Translations under genes and position numbers: made by a program
From: Bradyrhizobium macuxiense
GTDB taxonomy: Bacteria; Pseudomonadota; Alphaproteobacteria; Rhizobiales; Xanthobacteraceae
DNA length: 48,374 nucleotides
Direction: 5' to 3'
Assembly: GCF_001542415.1 (NCBI RefSeq)
Contig: NZ_LNCU01000035.1
Location: 8,033 to 56,406 of the forward strand
Shown: in pieces, positions 26,927 to 35,325 of the stretch
Layout: each line of letters opens with the position of its first letter
Position numbering within the stretch: position 1 is the stretch's first letter
The notes under the pieces: generated by a model
The model's database searches: none
Seen by the model: only the letters and a program-made list of their open reading frames with translations
What the model was told of the DNA's origin: nothing

Positions 26927-26969
26927 TGGGCCACCCTTCGCTGTTGCTTGTTTGATTTGTCGATTTACA

Positions 26970-27023
26970 TGCACAATAATGCATGTTTTCGATCTGGTCT
27001 AGTTCAAAATTCAAAAACATGCA
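26970..27023. promoter_or_regulatory. Helically phased TGCA repeats upstream of boxC
   Basis: Three TGCA tetramers at 26970, 26980 and 27020, that is 10 and 40 bp apart, in an AT-rich stretch between the hydrolase and boxC. Operators of BzdR and BoxR in Azoarcus are described as direct repeats built on TGCA, so this is a candidate BoxR site and internal promoter. Binding is not shown. Confidence 0.45.
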
Positions 27024-27083
27024 TTTTGTTTCATGCTGGTAGAAAATACCAGTTCGTCCAACGACCTACGCTGAGTGCAGAGG

Positions 27084-27893
27084 TCACGCTGCCAGGGTCT
27101 GGTCGTCGCGCAACGCCGCCTGAGCGAATTCGACGACCGTTTCAAGTGTCACCGCGGCCGCCTCGCGGTGCGGCGAATGGCCGGCGCCTTCGATGGCAGC
27201 GACATCGACCGGGCAGTAGCACTCCTCCTGGGCGATCTCGATCTGGCGCATCGTGCCGTATTGATCGTCCGCCCCCTGCACGATCAGCACGGGCACGCGG
27301 ATGTAGGCGAGATAGTCGGAGATATCCCAATCGCGGAATGCCGGGTTGAGCCAGACTCCGTTCCAACCGTAGAACGCGTTGTCGACATTCTTGTGCCAGC
27401 GCGCGAGCTTCTCTTTCAGGTTGGTGGTCTCATACGCCGTCTTGATCTCGGCAATCGATTTCACCGAGATGTCCTCGACGATGAAATGCGGCGCGAGCAG
27501 TGCGATGCCTTGCAGGCGATGATCCTGGCGCGAGCCGGCATAGATCGCAGCAATCGACGCGCCGTCGGAATGGCCGACCAGCAGTCCGCGGCGGAAGCCG
27601 ATCCGGTCGAGCAGCTTCGGCAATACCTCCAGCGCCTCGATATGCATGTAGTCGACCGGGCGCGGCAGCTCGACCGGGCTCGACGCGCCATAGCCCGCAC
27701 GCGAATAGACGAACACGCCGGCGCCGGTCACAGCCTGTAGCTTCTCCGGGAAGTCGCCCCACAGCCCGACCGAGCCGAGCCCTTCATGCAGCATCACGAT
27801 GGTCGGCGCCGCGTCAGGCATTGGGCCGATCATGCGGTATTCGAGATCGGCGTCGTCGATGGTGAGGAAGCCTGAGGGTGTCAAATCCTGCAT
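27084..27893 (-). CDS. Alpha/beta hydrolase of the benzoate cluster
   Basis: 269 aa from the ATG at 27893 (MQDLTPSGFL). Alpha/beta hydrolase fold with oxyanion loop MLHEGLGSVG (34-43), nucleophile S109 in VGHSDGAS, and catalytic His in GAGHSPHRE near the C-terminus. Hydrolases of this kind recur in aerobic benzoyl-CoA (box) clusters, where a thioesterase or lactonase-like clean-up role has been suggested. Not signal-bearing. The gap to the ligase is filled by repeat B2 and the one to boxC by TGCA motifs, so co-transcription with boxCB is plausible but not certain. Confidence 0.85.
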   Translation of the reverse strand: MQDLTPSGFLTIDDADLEYRMIGPMPDAAPTIVMLHEGLGSVGLWGDFPEKLQAVTGAGVFVYSRAGYGASSPVELPRPVDYMHIEALEVLPKLLDRIGFRRGLLVGHSDGASIAAIYAGSRQDHRLQGIALLAPHFIVEDISVKSIAEIKTAYETTNLKEKLARWHKNVDNAFYGWNGVWLNPAFRDWDISDYLAYIRVPVLIVQGADDQYGTMRQIEIAQEECYCPVDVAAIEGAGHSPHREAAAVTLETVVEFAQAALRDDQTLAA

Positions 27894-27910
27894 GGTAGGG
27901 CCTTCCTCAC

Positions 27911-28050
27911 TCGTCGTCCCGGCGAAGGCCGGGACCCATACGCCGCGGCCTTCGTTTGGAGAGATGGTGTTCGACGGCTTTGCGCAACAACTAACGCCTG
28001 TGGTTATGGTCCCGGCTCCCGTGCGCAATTGCGCACTAGGCCGGGACGAC
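27911..28050. repeat. Palindromic intergenic repeat, family B copy 2
   Basis: Outer arms TCGTCGTCCCGG and CCGGGACGAC, inner GGGACCCATACGCCGCGG and TGGTTATGGTCCC. It contains the perfect 16-nt palindrome GTGCGCAATTGCGCAC (28021-28036), the same palindrome found in repeat A2. It separates the CoA ligase and hydrolase genes. Confidence 0.85.
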
Positions 28051-28061
28051 ACGCGGAGGCG

Positions 28062-29594
28062 CTATTGCGCACCGTCGCGCAACTTGAACCGCTGGATCTT
28101 GCCCGTCGCGGTCTTCGGAAGTGAATCCACCACGTCGATCCAGCGCGGATATTTCCACGGCCCGATCTTCTGCTTGACGTGCTCCTTCAGCGCCTCGCGC
28201 AGCCCATCGGTCGAGGTGCCGGGACGCAGCACCACGAACGCCTTCGGCTTCAGCAGCCCCTCGGGATCGGCCTCCGGCACGACGGCGGCTTCCAGCACCG
28301 ACGGATGGGTGATCAGCGCGCTCTCGACCTCGAACGGCGAGACCCAGATGCCCGAGACCTTGAACATGTCGTCCGCGCGGCCGCAGAAGGTGTAGCGGCC
28401 CTCGGCGTCGCGGACATATTTGTCGCCGGTGCGGGTCCACGCGCCCTCGAAGGTCGAGCGGCTCTTGTTGCGCTGGTTCCAGTAGGCTTCACCGGCCGAG
28501 GGTGCATCGACCAAGAGCTCGCCGACCTCACCGTCGGCCACCTCGGCTCCCTGCTCATTGACGAGCCGCACCTTGTAGCCGGGCACCGGACGGCCCGAGG
28601 TGCCGTATCTGATGTCGCCGGGTGCGTTGGACAGGAAGATGTGCAGCAGCTCAGTCGAACCGACGCCGTCGAGGATGTCGACGCCGAAGCGCGACTTCCA
28701 GGCATTGCCGACCGATTCCGGCAGCGCTTCACCCGCCGAGGTGCAGATGCGCAGGCGGTCGCCGCCACGCTGCGTCTTCATCGTCTCGTCGTTCAGCATC
28801 GAGGCGAACAAGGTCGGCACGCCGAAGAAGATGCTGGGGTGATATTTGTTCATCAGCGCGAACATCACGGCCGGGGTCGGACGCTCCGAATTCAGCACCG
28901 TGGTGGCGCCGACCGACATCGGGAAGGTCAAGGCATTGCCGAGGCCATAGGCGAAGAACAGCTTGGCCGCCGACAGGCTGACATCGTCCTCGCGAATGCC
29001 GAGCACCTGCTTGGCATAGGTCTCCGCCGTCGCGGCGAGATTGGAATGCAGATGGCGCACGCCCTTCGGCATGCCGGTCGAGCCCGACGAATACAGCCAG
29101 AACGCCGGCTCGTCGGCGTGCGTCACCACGGTGGCGAACACGTCGCTCTCGCGCGCGAGCTCGTCGGAGAATGTCTTGTGACCGTGCGCGTCCTTGCCGG
29201 AGACCACGACATGCTCGAGGTCAGGCATGCGCCCGATGACATCCTTCACGATGGGCAACAGCGCTTCGGAGACGAACAGCACGCGCGCGCGGCAATCGCC
29301 GAGGATGTAGGCATACTGCTCCGCGGTCAGCAGCGTGTTCAGCGGCACCGGCACCACGCCGGCGCGGATCGCGCCCAAGAACACGATCGGGAAGTCGACC
29401 GTGTCCAGCATGATCATCGCGACCCGCTCTTCGCGGCGGACGCCGAGCCGGCGCAGCATGTTCGCGAGCCGGCGCGTCTGCTGCTGCAGCTCGCCGTAGG
29501 TGAGCTTCGACACAGTGTCGTCGAAGACGATCTTGCCGCCGCGGCCTTCGTCGACATTGCGATCGAGCAACCAGGTCACCGCGTTATAAGTCAT
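28062..29594 (-). CDS. Benzoate-CoA ligase
   Basis: 510 aa, class I adenylate-forming enzyme. It activates benzoate with ATP and CoA to benzoyl-CoA, the first step of the pathway served by boxB and boxC. AMP-binding motifs in order: YSSGSTGMPKGV (P-loop, about residue 169), a hinge FCGRADDMFKVSG, and the catalytic Lys of the C-terminal domain in LPKTATGKIQRFKLR. The N-terminal and linker sequences are those of the benzoate/4-hydroxybenzoate CoA ligase family (BadA/BclA type). Substrate range (benzoate, halo- or aminobenzoate) cannot be read from sequence. It is divergent from boxR across 142 bp. Confidence 0.92.
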   Translation of the reverse strand: MTYNAVTWLLDRNVDEGRGGKIVFDDTVSKLTYGELQQQTRRLANMLRRLGVRREERVAMIMLDTVDFPIVFLGAIRAGVVPVPLNTLLTAEQYAYILGDCRARVLFVSEALLPIVKDVIGRMPDLEHVVVSGKDAHGHKTFSDELARESDVFATVVTHADEPAFWLYSSGSTGMPKGVRHLHSNLAATAETYAKQVLGIREDDVSLSAAKLFFAYGLGNALTFPMSVGATTVLNSERPTPAVMFALMNKYHPSIFFGVPTLFASMLNDETMKTQRGGDRLRICTSAGEALPESVGNAWKSRFGVDILDGVGSTELLHIFLSNAPGDIRYGTSGRPVPGYKVRLVNEQGAEVADGEVGELLVDAPSAGEAYWNQRNKSRSTFEGAWTRTGDKYVRDAEGRYTFCGRADDMFKVSGIWVSPFEVESALITHPSVLEAAVVPEADPEGLLKPKAFVVLRPGTSTDGLREALKEHVKQKIGPWKYPRWIDVVDSLPKTATGKIQRFKLRDGAQ

Positions 29595-29644
29595 GCCCCG
29601 CTCCTCGGACCCGAACGCGCCACGCTTCCCTCTCCTGTGAATTT

Positions 29645-29658
29645 AAGAATTATAATTC
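29645..29658. promoter_or_regulatory. AT-rich palindrome in the benzoate-CoA ligase/boxR intergenic region
   Basis: GAATTATAATTC (29647-29658) is a perfect 12-nt palindrome. It sits 51 bp from the ligase start and 80-90 bp from boxR, where a divergent operator would be expected. The 12-mer AAGAATTATAAT (29645-29656) recurs exactly at 39573-39584 upstream of livJ. Confidence 0.5.
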
Positions 29659-29736
29659 ATACAAAGCCACTACATTGGCTTGCTGTCAATCCTCGTCGGC
29701 ACTATGTTTCCTGAAACCGCGCGCCGCACAGGGACG

Positions 29737-30645
29737 ATGACCCAGGATAACGATCCCGAATCCGACTTCCTCGAGCAGCTCGGCCAGCGCGTGCGCACGA
29801 CGCGCGCCCTGCGCGGCATGTCGCGCAAGGTGCTCGCCAAGGTCTCGGGCATTTCCGAACGTTACATCGCCCAGCTCGAGAGCGGCAAAGGGAATGTCTC
29901 GATCGTGCTGCTGCGCCGCGTCGCGGGCGCGATGGGTGCGCATCTCGAAGACCTCATCCCGTCGGATGAGCCTGCACCCGACTGGGCCGTCATCCGCGAT
30001 CTGCTGCGCAAGGCGACACCGAGCCAGATCGCGCAGGCCAAGGACATCCTCGCCGGCGGCAGCCCCTCGGCACCGCGGCGCGCGTCGTTCTCCGGCATCG
30101 CGCTGATCGGACTGCGCGGCGCCGGCAAGACCACGCTCGGCCGGATGCTGGCGAAGAAGATCGGCTGGAGCTTCGTCGAGCTCAACAAGGAGATCGAGAC
30201 GCAGAACGGCCTCTCGGTCGCCGAGATCATCGCGCTCTACGGCCAGGAAGGCTTTCGCCGCATGGAGCAGGCGGCACTGACGCAGCTATTGGCGCGGAAG
30301 GAATTGATGGTGCTCGCGACCGGCGGCGGCATCGTCTCGGAGGCCCTGACCTTCGACCTGATCCTGTCGTCGTTCTACACGATCTGGCTGAAGGCCGAGC
30401 CCGAAGAGCACATGGCCCGCGTCCGCCGCCAGGGTGATTTGCGGCCGATGGCCGACGACCGCTCGGCGATGGCGGAGTTGCGCAACATCCTGGTCAGCCG
30501 CGAGCCGCTCTACGCGCGCGCGTCCGCCGTGGTCGACACCGCCGGACTTTCGGTCGATGCTGCTGCCGCGCGGCTGATCGACTCGGTGCGGCCCGTGCTG
30601 CAGAATGAAGCGCGGAGCTTCGGGCTGCGCAGCGTCGCGCTGTAA
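29737..30645 (+). CDS. boxR: BoxR-type regulator (XRE HTH plus shikimate-kinase-like domain)
   Basis: 302 aa from the ATG at 29737 (MTQDNDPESD), preceded by AGGGA; upstream ATG (29704) and TTG (29680) starts are possible. The N-terminal XRE helix-turn-helix (about 12-72) holds RVRTTRALRGMSRKVLAKVSGISERYIAQLESGKGNVS. A linker leads to a shikimate-kinase-like domain (about 118-290) with Walker A G125-LRGAGKT-T133 and LATGGGIV. The sequence VELNKEIE replaces the Asp-x-Asp that binds shikimate in true AroK, consistent with a changed ligand. BzdR and BoxR of Azoarcus have this two-domain build and respond to benzoyl-CoA as inducer. It is divergent from the benzoate-CoA ligase. Confidence 0.93.
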   Translation: MTQDNDPESDFLEQLGQRVRTTRALRGMSRKVLAKVSGISERYIAQLESGKGNVSIVLLRRVAGAMGAHLEDLIPSDEPAPDWAVIRDLLRKATPSQIAQAKDILAGGSPSAPRRASFSGIALIGLRGAGKTTLGRMLAKKIGWSFVELNKEIETQNGLSVAEIIALYGQEGFRRMEQAALTQLLARKELMVLATGGGIVSEALTFDLILSSFYTIWLKAEPEEHMARVRRQGDLRPMADDRSAMAELRNILVSREPLYARASAVVDTAGLSVDAAAARLIDSVRPVLQNEARSFGLRSVAL

Positions 30646-30650
30646 CCACC

Positions 30651-31436
30651 TCACAGCAGCCTGCTCTTCACATCCTCGGCCCCTTCCCGCAGCAGCGGTA
30701 GGAAGCGGTCGATCAACTCCTTCGCCGGCACGCGATCGACGTGGGCGCCCATGTTGATGGCCGCGACGATGGTGCCGTCATAGCGACGCACCGGCACCGA
30801 GATCGAACGGAAATGCGGCTCCGCCTCGCGGTCGACCAGCGAATAGCCCTGTTCGCGATCGGCGATGATGGTGGCGAGCAGTCGCTTTGGATCGGTCACG
30901 GTCTGCGGCGTCACGGCCTCGCGGCGCATCACCTTCAGTCTCTCAGCAAGTTCGGCATCGCCGAGCCGGCCGAGCATCGCGCGGCCGACCGAGGTGCAGA
31001 ACGCCGGCAGCCGGTAGCCGATATCGAGACCGGCGGAGAACACCCGTGTCGGGCTCGAGCGCGCCACGAACACGACATCGTCGCCGTCGAGCAGCGCGAG
31101 CGATGCAATCTCCTGCGCCGCGGTCGCGATGCGATCGAGCACCGGCTGCAGCACCGTCACCACCTGGTTCGATTGCAGGAAGGAGCCCGCCAGCGTCAGC
31201 ACATGCGGCGTCAGCGTGAACAGCTTGCCGTCAGTCATGACGAAGCCGCCATGCGCGAGCGTGAACAGGATACGCCGCGCGGTCGCGCGCGGCAGGTCGG
31301 CGGCACGCGCCAGATCGCTCAGTGTCGCCGGACCGCTAACAGTGCCGAACACCTGCAACAGGCGCAGGCCGCGATCGAGCGCCTCGACGAAGTCGGTGGC
31401 ACGCTCGTCCTGATCGGTCCGCTTCAGCTTTGGCAT
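30651..31436 (-). CDS. IclR-family regulator, PcaR/PobR-like
   Basis: 261 aa from the ATG at 31436. The N-terminal winged HTH runs FVEALDRGLRLLQVFGTVSGPATLSDLARAADLPRATARRILFTLAHGGFV; the C-terminal effector domain follows (about 90-255), with the SVGRAMLGRL and REQGYSLVDREAEPHFRSISVPV motifs of the PcaR/PcaU/PobR branch, which controls aromatic-acid genes. It is divergent from the Rieske oxygenase, with two GTTC/GAAC inverted repeats in between, so it most likely controls that gene and itself. Its effector is unknown. Its 3' end faces boxR tail to tail, 5 bp apart. Confidence 0.9.
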   Translation of the reverse strand: MPKLKRTDQDERATDFVEALDRGLRLLQVFGTVSGPATLSDLARAADLPRATARRILFTLAHGGFVMTDGKLFTLTPHVLTLAGSFLQSNQVVTVLQPVLDRIATAAQEIASLALLDGDDVVFVARSSPTRVFSAGLDIGYRLPAFCTSVGRAMLGRLGDAELAERLKVMRREAVTPQTVTDPKRLLATIIADREQGYSLVDREAEPHFRSISVPVRRYDGTIVAAINMGAHVDRVPAKELIDRFLPLLREGAEDVKSRLL

Positions 31437-31451
31437 TTGGTTCAGGTTGGG

Positions 31452-31465
31452 GTTCGGCTTTGAAC
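31452..31465. promoter_or_regulatory. GTTC/GAAC inverted repeat near the iclR start
   Basis: GTTCGGCTTTGAAC, 16 bp upstream of the iclR-type gene ATG; a TTCGAA follows at 31469. Placed to autoregulate. Function inferred. Confidence 0.4.
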
Positions 31466-31519
31466 GGTTCGAAAATTGGACTTGCTGTCCAGACCAGACA
31501 TGGCATAATCCGCACATTC

Positions 31520-31534
31520 GTTCAATAGGCGAAC
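31520..31534. promoter_or_regulatory. GTTC/GAAC inverted repeat near the Rieske gene start
   Basis: GTTCAATAGGCGAAC, a 15-bp site 25 bp before the Rieske ATG, the usual size of an IclR-family operator half. It matches the motif at 31452-31465 in its arms but not in its spacer (7 versus 6). Confidence 0.45.
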
Positions 31535-31559
31535 AAATCCAATCTTGGGAGACGCCGCC

Positions 31560-32918
31560 ATGATGAGCCAGGAAGCGAACGACCTGATCACCCGCACCGG
31601 CCGCAAAGACCCCTGCGGGAAATTGATGCGGATGTACTGGCAGCCGGCGGCGCTGGTGGACGAGTTGCAGGGCTCGCGCCCGGTGCGCCCCGTGCGGCTG
31701 CTCGGCGAGAACCTGGTGCTGTTTCGCGGCGAGGACGGCCGCTACGGCTTGATCGATCGCCACTGCGCGCATCGCGGCGCCGACCTCGCCTTCGGCCGGC
31801 TGGAGAATGGCGGGCTGCGCTGCGCCTTCCATGGATGGCTGTTTGACGCGAGCGGCCAGTGCATCGAGACACCGGCTGAGCCCGCCGGCTCGCAGCTTTG
31901 CAAGGGCATCAAGCAGCGTTCTTATCCAGTGATCGAGAAGAGCGGCATCCTCTGGGCTTATCTCGGCGAAGGCGAGCCACCGGCCTTCCCCGAGCTCGAC
32001 TGCTTTGTCGCACCCGACAGCCACACCTTCGCGTTCAAGGGCCACATGAACTGCAACTGGCTGCAGGCGCTCGAGGTCGGCATCGACCCGGCGCACGCCT
32101 CCTTTCTGCATCGCTTCTTCGAAGACGAGGACACGTCAGCGGCCTACGGCAAGCAATTCCGCGGCGCTTCGGCCGGCTCTGACATGCCGATGACCAAGAT
32201 CCTGCGCGAATACGATCGCCCGATCATCAATGTCGAGCACACCGAATACGGCCTGCGCCTGATCGCGCTGCGCGAGCTCGACGAGGAGCGCACCCATGTG
32301 CGCGTGACCAACCAGCTGTTCCCGCACGGCTTCGTCATTCCGATGTCGACGGAGATGACGATCACGCAGTGGCACGTGCCTGTTGATGACGAGAACTGCT
32401 ACTGGTACGCGATCTTCACCAGCTACGCAGCCCCGGTCGACAAGCAGAAGATGCGCGACCAGCGGCTCGAGCTCTACGAGCTGCCGGACTACAAGTCGCG
32501 CAAGAACAAGAGCAACGATTACGGCTTCGATCCGCACGAGCAGGATACCGCGACCTACACCGGCATGGGCACCGACATCAACGTCCACGACCAGTGGGCG
32601 GTGGAATCGATGGGGCCGATCCAGGATCGCACCAACGAACATCTCGGTCAGAGCGACAAGGCGATCGTGCAGTATCGCCGCCTGCTGCGGCAGGAGATCG
32701 AGAAGGTCGCCGGCGGCGAGAAGCCGATGCCGTTCCTCGATGACGCCAGTGCGCGCAGCATCCAGGGCCCGGCCACGATGGATGGCATCGGGCCGACCCA
32801 GGGCTGGGAGCTCTACTGGATGGAAGTCGACGTGAAGCGCCGCCGCGGCGCGCCGTGGGCCGCTCCCGTGCCGCGCGAGATCGCCGGCAAGGTGCATCAT
32901 CTGACCGCGGCGGAGTGA
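31560..32918 (+). CDS. Rieske aromatic-ring-hydroxylating oxygenase, phthalate-dioxygenase type
   Basis: 452 aa from the ATG at 31560, with GGGAGA 7 bases before; the ATG three bases later is an alternative. The Rieske cluster ligands are C69-A-H71 and C88-A-F-H91; the mononuclear iron site is D176-x2-H179-x4-H184 in GIDPAHASFLHR. Single-component oxygenases of this type (phthalate 4,5-dioxygenase, carbazole- or dicamba-demethylase relatives) work without a beta subunit and need a separate reductase, which is not in the window. The next gene on the strand is a glutamine-synthetase-like ligase. Substrate unknown; an aromatic acid or amine is plausible from context. Repeat D1 follows the gene. 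Confidence 0.9.
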   Translation: MMSQEANDLITRTGRKDPCGKLMRMYWQPAALVDELQGSRPVRPVRLLGENLVLFRGEDGRYGLIDRHCAHRGADLAFGRLENGGLRCAFHGWLFDASGQCIETPAEPAGSQLCKGIKQRSYPVIEKSGILWAYLGEGEPPAFPELDCFVAPDSHTFAFKGHMNCNWLQALEVGIDPAHASFLHRFFEDEDTSAAYGKQFRGASAGSDMPMTKILREYDRPIINVEHTEYGLRLIALRELDEERTHVRVTNQLFPHGFVIPMSTEMTITQWHVPVDDENCYWYAIFTSYAAPVDKQKMRDQRLELYELPDYKSRKNKSNDYGFDPHEQDTATYTGMGTDINVHDQWAVESMGPIQDRTNEHLGQSDKAIVQYRRLLRQEIEKVAGGEKPMPFLDDASARSIQGPATMDGIGPTQGWELYWMEVDVKRRRGAPWAAPVPREIAGKVHHLTAAE

Positions 32919-32936
32919 CGTATCCGATGAAGCCAC

Positions 32937-33022
32937 CGTCATTGCGAGGAGCGAAGCGACGAAGCAATCCATCTTTCCGCGCTTGTGGATGCGTGGATTG
33001 CTTCGCTTCGCTCGCAATGACG
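32937..33022. repeat. Palindromic intergenic repeat, family D copy 1
   Basis: CGTCATTGCGAGGAGCGAAG faces CTTCGCTTCGCTCGCAATGACG, with inner arms AAGCAATCCA and TGGATTGCTTC. It lies between the Rieske and glutamine-synthetase-like genes, so any co-transcript carries this hairpin. Copy 2 is at 34497, copy 3 at 40634. Confidence 0.92.
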
Positions 33023-33047
33023 ACTACAGAAACAAAGGAGTGACGCC

Positions 33048-34484
33048 TTGAGCTTTGTCGAGCGTCACGGCCTGTGGTCGGACGAGCAGAAGGAGGCGGC
33101 ATCCCGCCTCCGCCGCATCGTCGAAGAGAACAATCTCGAAATCGTCAGGCTGTCGTTTCCCGACCAGCACGGCATCCTGCGCGGCAAGACGCTGATCGCA
33201 AGCGAAGCAGTGCGCTCGCTGGAGGGCGGCTGCTCGATCACCACGACGATGCTGGCCAAGGACACCTCACACAAGACGGTGTTCCCGGTGTTCACCGCCG
33301 GCGGCGGCTTCGGCATGAAGGAGATGGAGGGCGCGGCCGACGTGCTGATGGTCGCCGACCCCACCACGTTCCGCGTGCTGCCCTGGGCGCCGACCACCGG
33401 CTGGCTGCTCTGCGACCTTTATTTCAACGACGGCCGTCCGGTGCCGTTCGCGACCCGCAATCTCTATCGCAAGGTGCTCGATCAGCTCGGAAACCGCGGC
33501 TATGACTTTGTCGCCGGGCTCGAGGTCGAATTCCATCTGTTCAAGCTCGATGACGCCCATATGGCGCCGGAGGATGCCGGCCAGCCCGGACGCCCTCCAT
33601 CGGTCAGCCTGCTGTCGCAGGGCTACCAGTATCTGACCGAGCAGCGCTACGATCTGATGGAGCCGGCGCTCGAGATCATCCGCCGCGACATCATCGCGCT
33701 CGACCTGCCCTTGCGCTCGGTCGAGGTCGAATTCGGCCCGAGCCAGTGCGAGTTCACCTTCCAGCCGACGGTCGGGCTCGCGCCCGCCGACACCATGGTG
33801 CTGTTCCGCTCGGCGGTGAAGCAGATCGCGCGCCGCCACGGTTATCACGCCACCTTCATGTGCCGGCCGAAGCTGCCGAACGTGTTCGCGAGCGGCTGGC
33901 ACCTGCACCAATCGCTGGTGTCGCGCGCCAACGGCGAGAACGCGTTCATGGCCAGGGAGAGCGGCGAGCCGCTGAGCTCGTTCGGCCGTTTCTATCTCGC
34001 CGGCCTGATCGAGCACGCGCGGGCCTCGACCGTATTCACGACGCCGACCATCAACGGCTACAAGCGCTACCGCTCCTATTCGCTGGCGCCCGATCGCGCG
34101 ATCTGGGGCCGCGACAACCGCGGCGTGATGATCCGCGTGCTCGGCGGTGCCGATGATCCGGCGACGCGGCTGGAGAACCGGATCGGCGAGCCTGCGGCCA
34201 ATCCCTATCTCTACATGGCGAGCCAGATCCTTTCCGGCCTCGACGGCGTCGACCGCAAGCTCGATCCCGGCCCTTCAGCGGACACGCCCTACGAGACCAA
34301 GGCCGCGCTGCTGCCGAAGTCGCTACGCGAGGCGGTGTTCGCGCTGCAGGACGATCCGTTCTTCCGCCAGGCACTAGGGCCTGAGTTCGTGGACTATTAC
34401 GTCTTCATCAAGAACGCGGAGATCGAACGGTTTCAGGCCGAGGTGTCGGACTGGGAACAGCGCGAATATTTTGAGATGTTTTGA
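33048..34484 (+). CDS. Glutamine-synthetase-like gamma-glutamyl ligase
   Basis: 478 aa of the glutamine-synthetase superfamily: N-terminal beta-grasp domain (LEIVRLSFPDQHGILRGKTL), then the catalytic domain with GLEVEFHLF, VEVEFGPSQCEFTF, GWHLHQSL and the NRIGEPAANPYLYMASQILSGLDG segment. It is not GlnA: the adenylylation Tyr loop is not evident and the N-terminus differs, so it is more like the gamma-glutamyl-amine ligases (PuuA, IpuC, gamma-glutamylanilide synthetase), which join glutamate to an amine with ATP. Start is a TTG at 33048 fixed by AAAGGAG 7 bases before it. Adjacent to the Rieske oxygenase, which makes an amine substrate worth considering. Confidence 0.85.
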   Translation: MSFVERHGLWSDEQKEAASRLRRIVEENNLEIVRLSFPDQHGILRGKTLIASEAVRSLEGGCSITTTMLAKDTSHKTVFPVFTAGGGFGMKEMEGAADVLMVADPTTFRVLPWAPTTGWLLCDLYFNDGRPVPFATRNLYRKVLDQLGNRGYDFVAGLEVEFHLFKLDDAHMAPEDAGQPGRPPSVSLLSQGYQYLTEQRYDLMEPALEIIRRDIIALDLPLRSVEVEFGPSQCEFTFQPTVGLAPADTMVLFRSAVKQIARRHGYHATFMCRPKLPNVFASGWHLHQSLVSRANGENAFMARESGEPLSSFGRFYLAGLIEHARASTVFTTPTINGYKRYRSYSLAPDRAIWGRDNRGVMIRVLGGADDPATRLENRIGEPAANPYLYMASQILSGLDGVDRKLDPGPSADTPYETKAALLPKSLREAVFALQDDPFFRQALGPEFVDYYVFIKNAEIERFQAEVSDWEQREYFEMF

Positions 34485-34496
34485 CGCTCCTGCACT

Positions 34497-34580
34497 GTCA
34501 TTGCGAGGAGCGAAGCGACGAAGCAATCCATGCTTCCGCATATTCGGCGCGATGGATTGCTTCGCTTCGCTCGCAATGAC
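34497..34580. repeat. Palindromic intergenic repeat, family D copy 2
   Basis: GTCATTGCGAGGAGCGAAG and its near-perfect complement CTTCGCTTCGCTCGCAATGAC at the ends, AAGCAATCCAT/ATGGATTGCTT inside. It starts 13 bp after the ligase stop and ends 17 bp before the livF stop, between converging genes. Confidence 0.92.
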
Positions 34581-34596
34581 GGGAAGGCCAATTCGA

Positions 34597-35325
34597 TCAA
34601 ATCCCCAGATATTTGTGCTGCAGATCCGGCTCCGCGATCAGCTGCTCGCTGGTCCCGCTCCACACCGTCTTGCCGCGCTCGATGATGTAGTGGCGGTCGG
34701 CGATGCGCGACAAATTCTCGACGTTCTTGTCGATCACCAGCACCGATTGCCCGCGCGCCTTGAGCATCGACAGGCAGCTCCAGATCTCGTCGCGGATCAG
34801 CGGCGCGAGGCCTTCGGTGGCCTCATCGAGGATCAGCAGTTTCGGGTTGGTCATCAGCGCGCGGCCGATCGCGAGCATCTGCTGCTCGCCGCCTGAGAGC
34901 GTGACGCCCATGTTGCTGCCGCGCTCGGCGAGCCGCGGGAACAGCGCGTGGATTTTGTCTAGCGTCCACGGATCGGACGCGCCCAGGCGATTGCCTGAGG
35001 CGGCAACGAGGTTTTCGCGCACGGTGAGATTGGGGAAGATCTGGCGACCCTCGGGCACGAGCCCGATGCCGAGCTTCGCGATTCTGTAAGACGATAGCCC
35101 CCGCACCGCTTCACCGGCAAAGCGGATGGCGCCGGCGCGGGCCGGCGTCAGCCCCATGATCGAGCGGATCGTCGTGGTCTTGCCCATGCCGTTTCGGCCC
35201 ATCAGCGCGACCATCTCGCCGGACTTGATCTGCAACGACAGGCCGAACAGCACCTGGCTCAGCCCGTAGCAGGTCTCGATCGCGTCGATTTCGAGAAGGG
35301 TCTCAGCCGTCTTGAGATCAGCCAT
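34597..35325 (-). CDS. livF: Branched-chain-type ABC transporter ATPase LivF
   Basis: 242 aa. Walker A GRNGMGKTT, signature TLSGGEQQML, Walker B LLILDEATEGLAPL, then VLVIDKNVENL, matching the LivF class. Starts at the ATG at 35325 and overlaps livG by 8 bp. Two ATPases drive a heterodimeric permease importing amino acids or, in relatives, aromatic acids, amides or urea. Confidence 0.94.
   Translation of the reverse strand: MADLKTAETLLEIDAIETCYGLSQVLFGLSLQIKSGEMVALMGRNGMGKTTTIRSIMGLTPARAGAIRFAGEAVRGLSSYRIAKLGIGLVPEGRQIFPNLTVRENLVAASGNRLGASDPWTLDKIHALFPRLAERGSNMGVTLSGGEQQMLAIGRALMTNPKLLILDEATEGLAPLIRDEIWSCLSMLKARGQSVLVIDKNVENLSRIADRHYIIERGKTVWSGTSEQLIAEPDLQHKYLGI

Noticed and set aside
25259..27349. 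A 696-codon plus-strand frame
   Set aside because: Antisense to boxC and its neighbour; repetitive charged composition with no domain.
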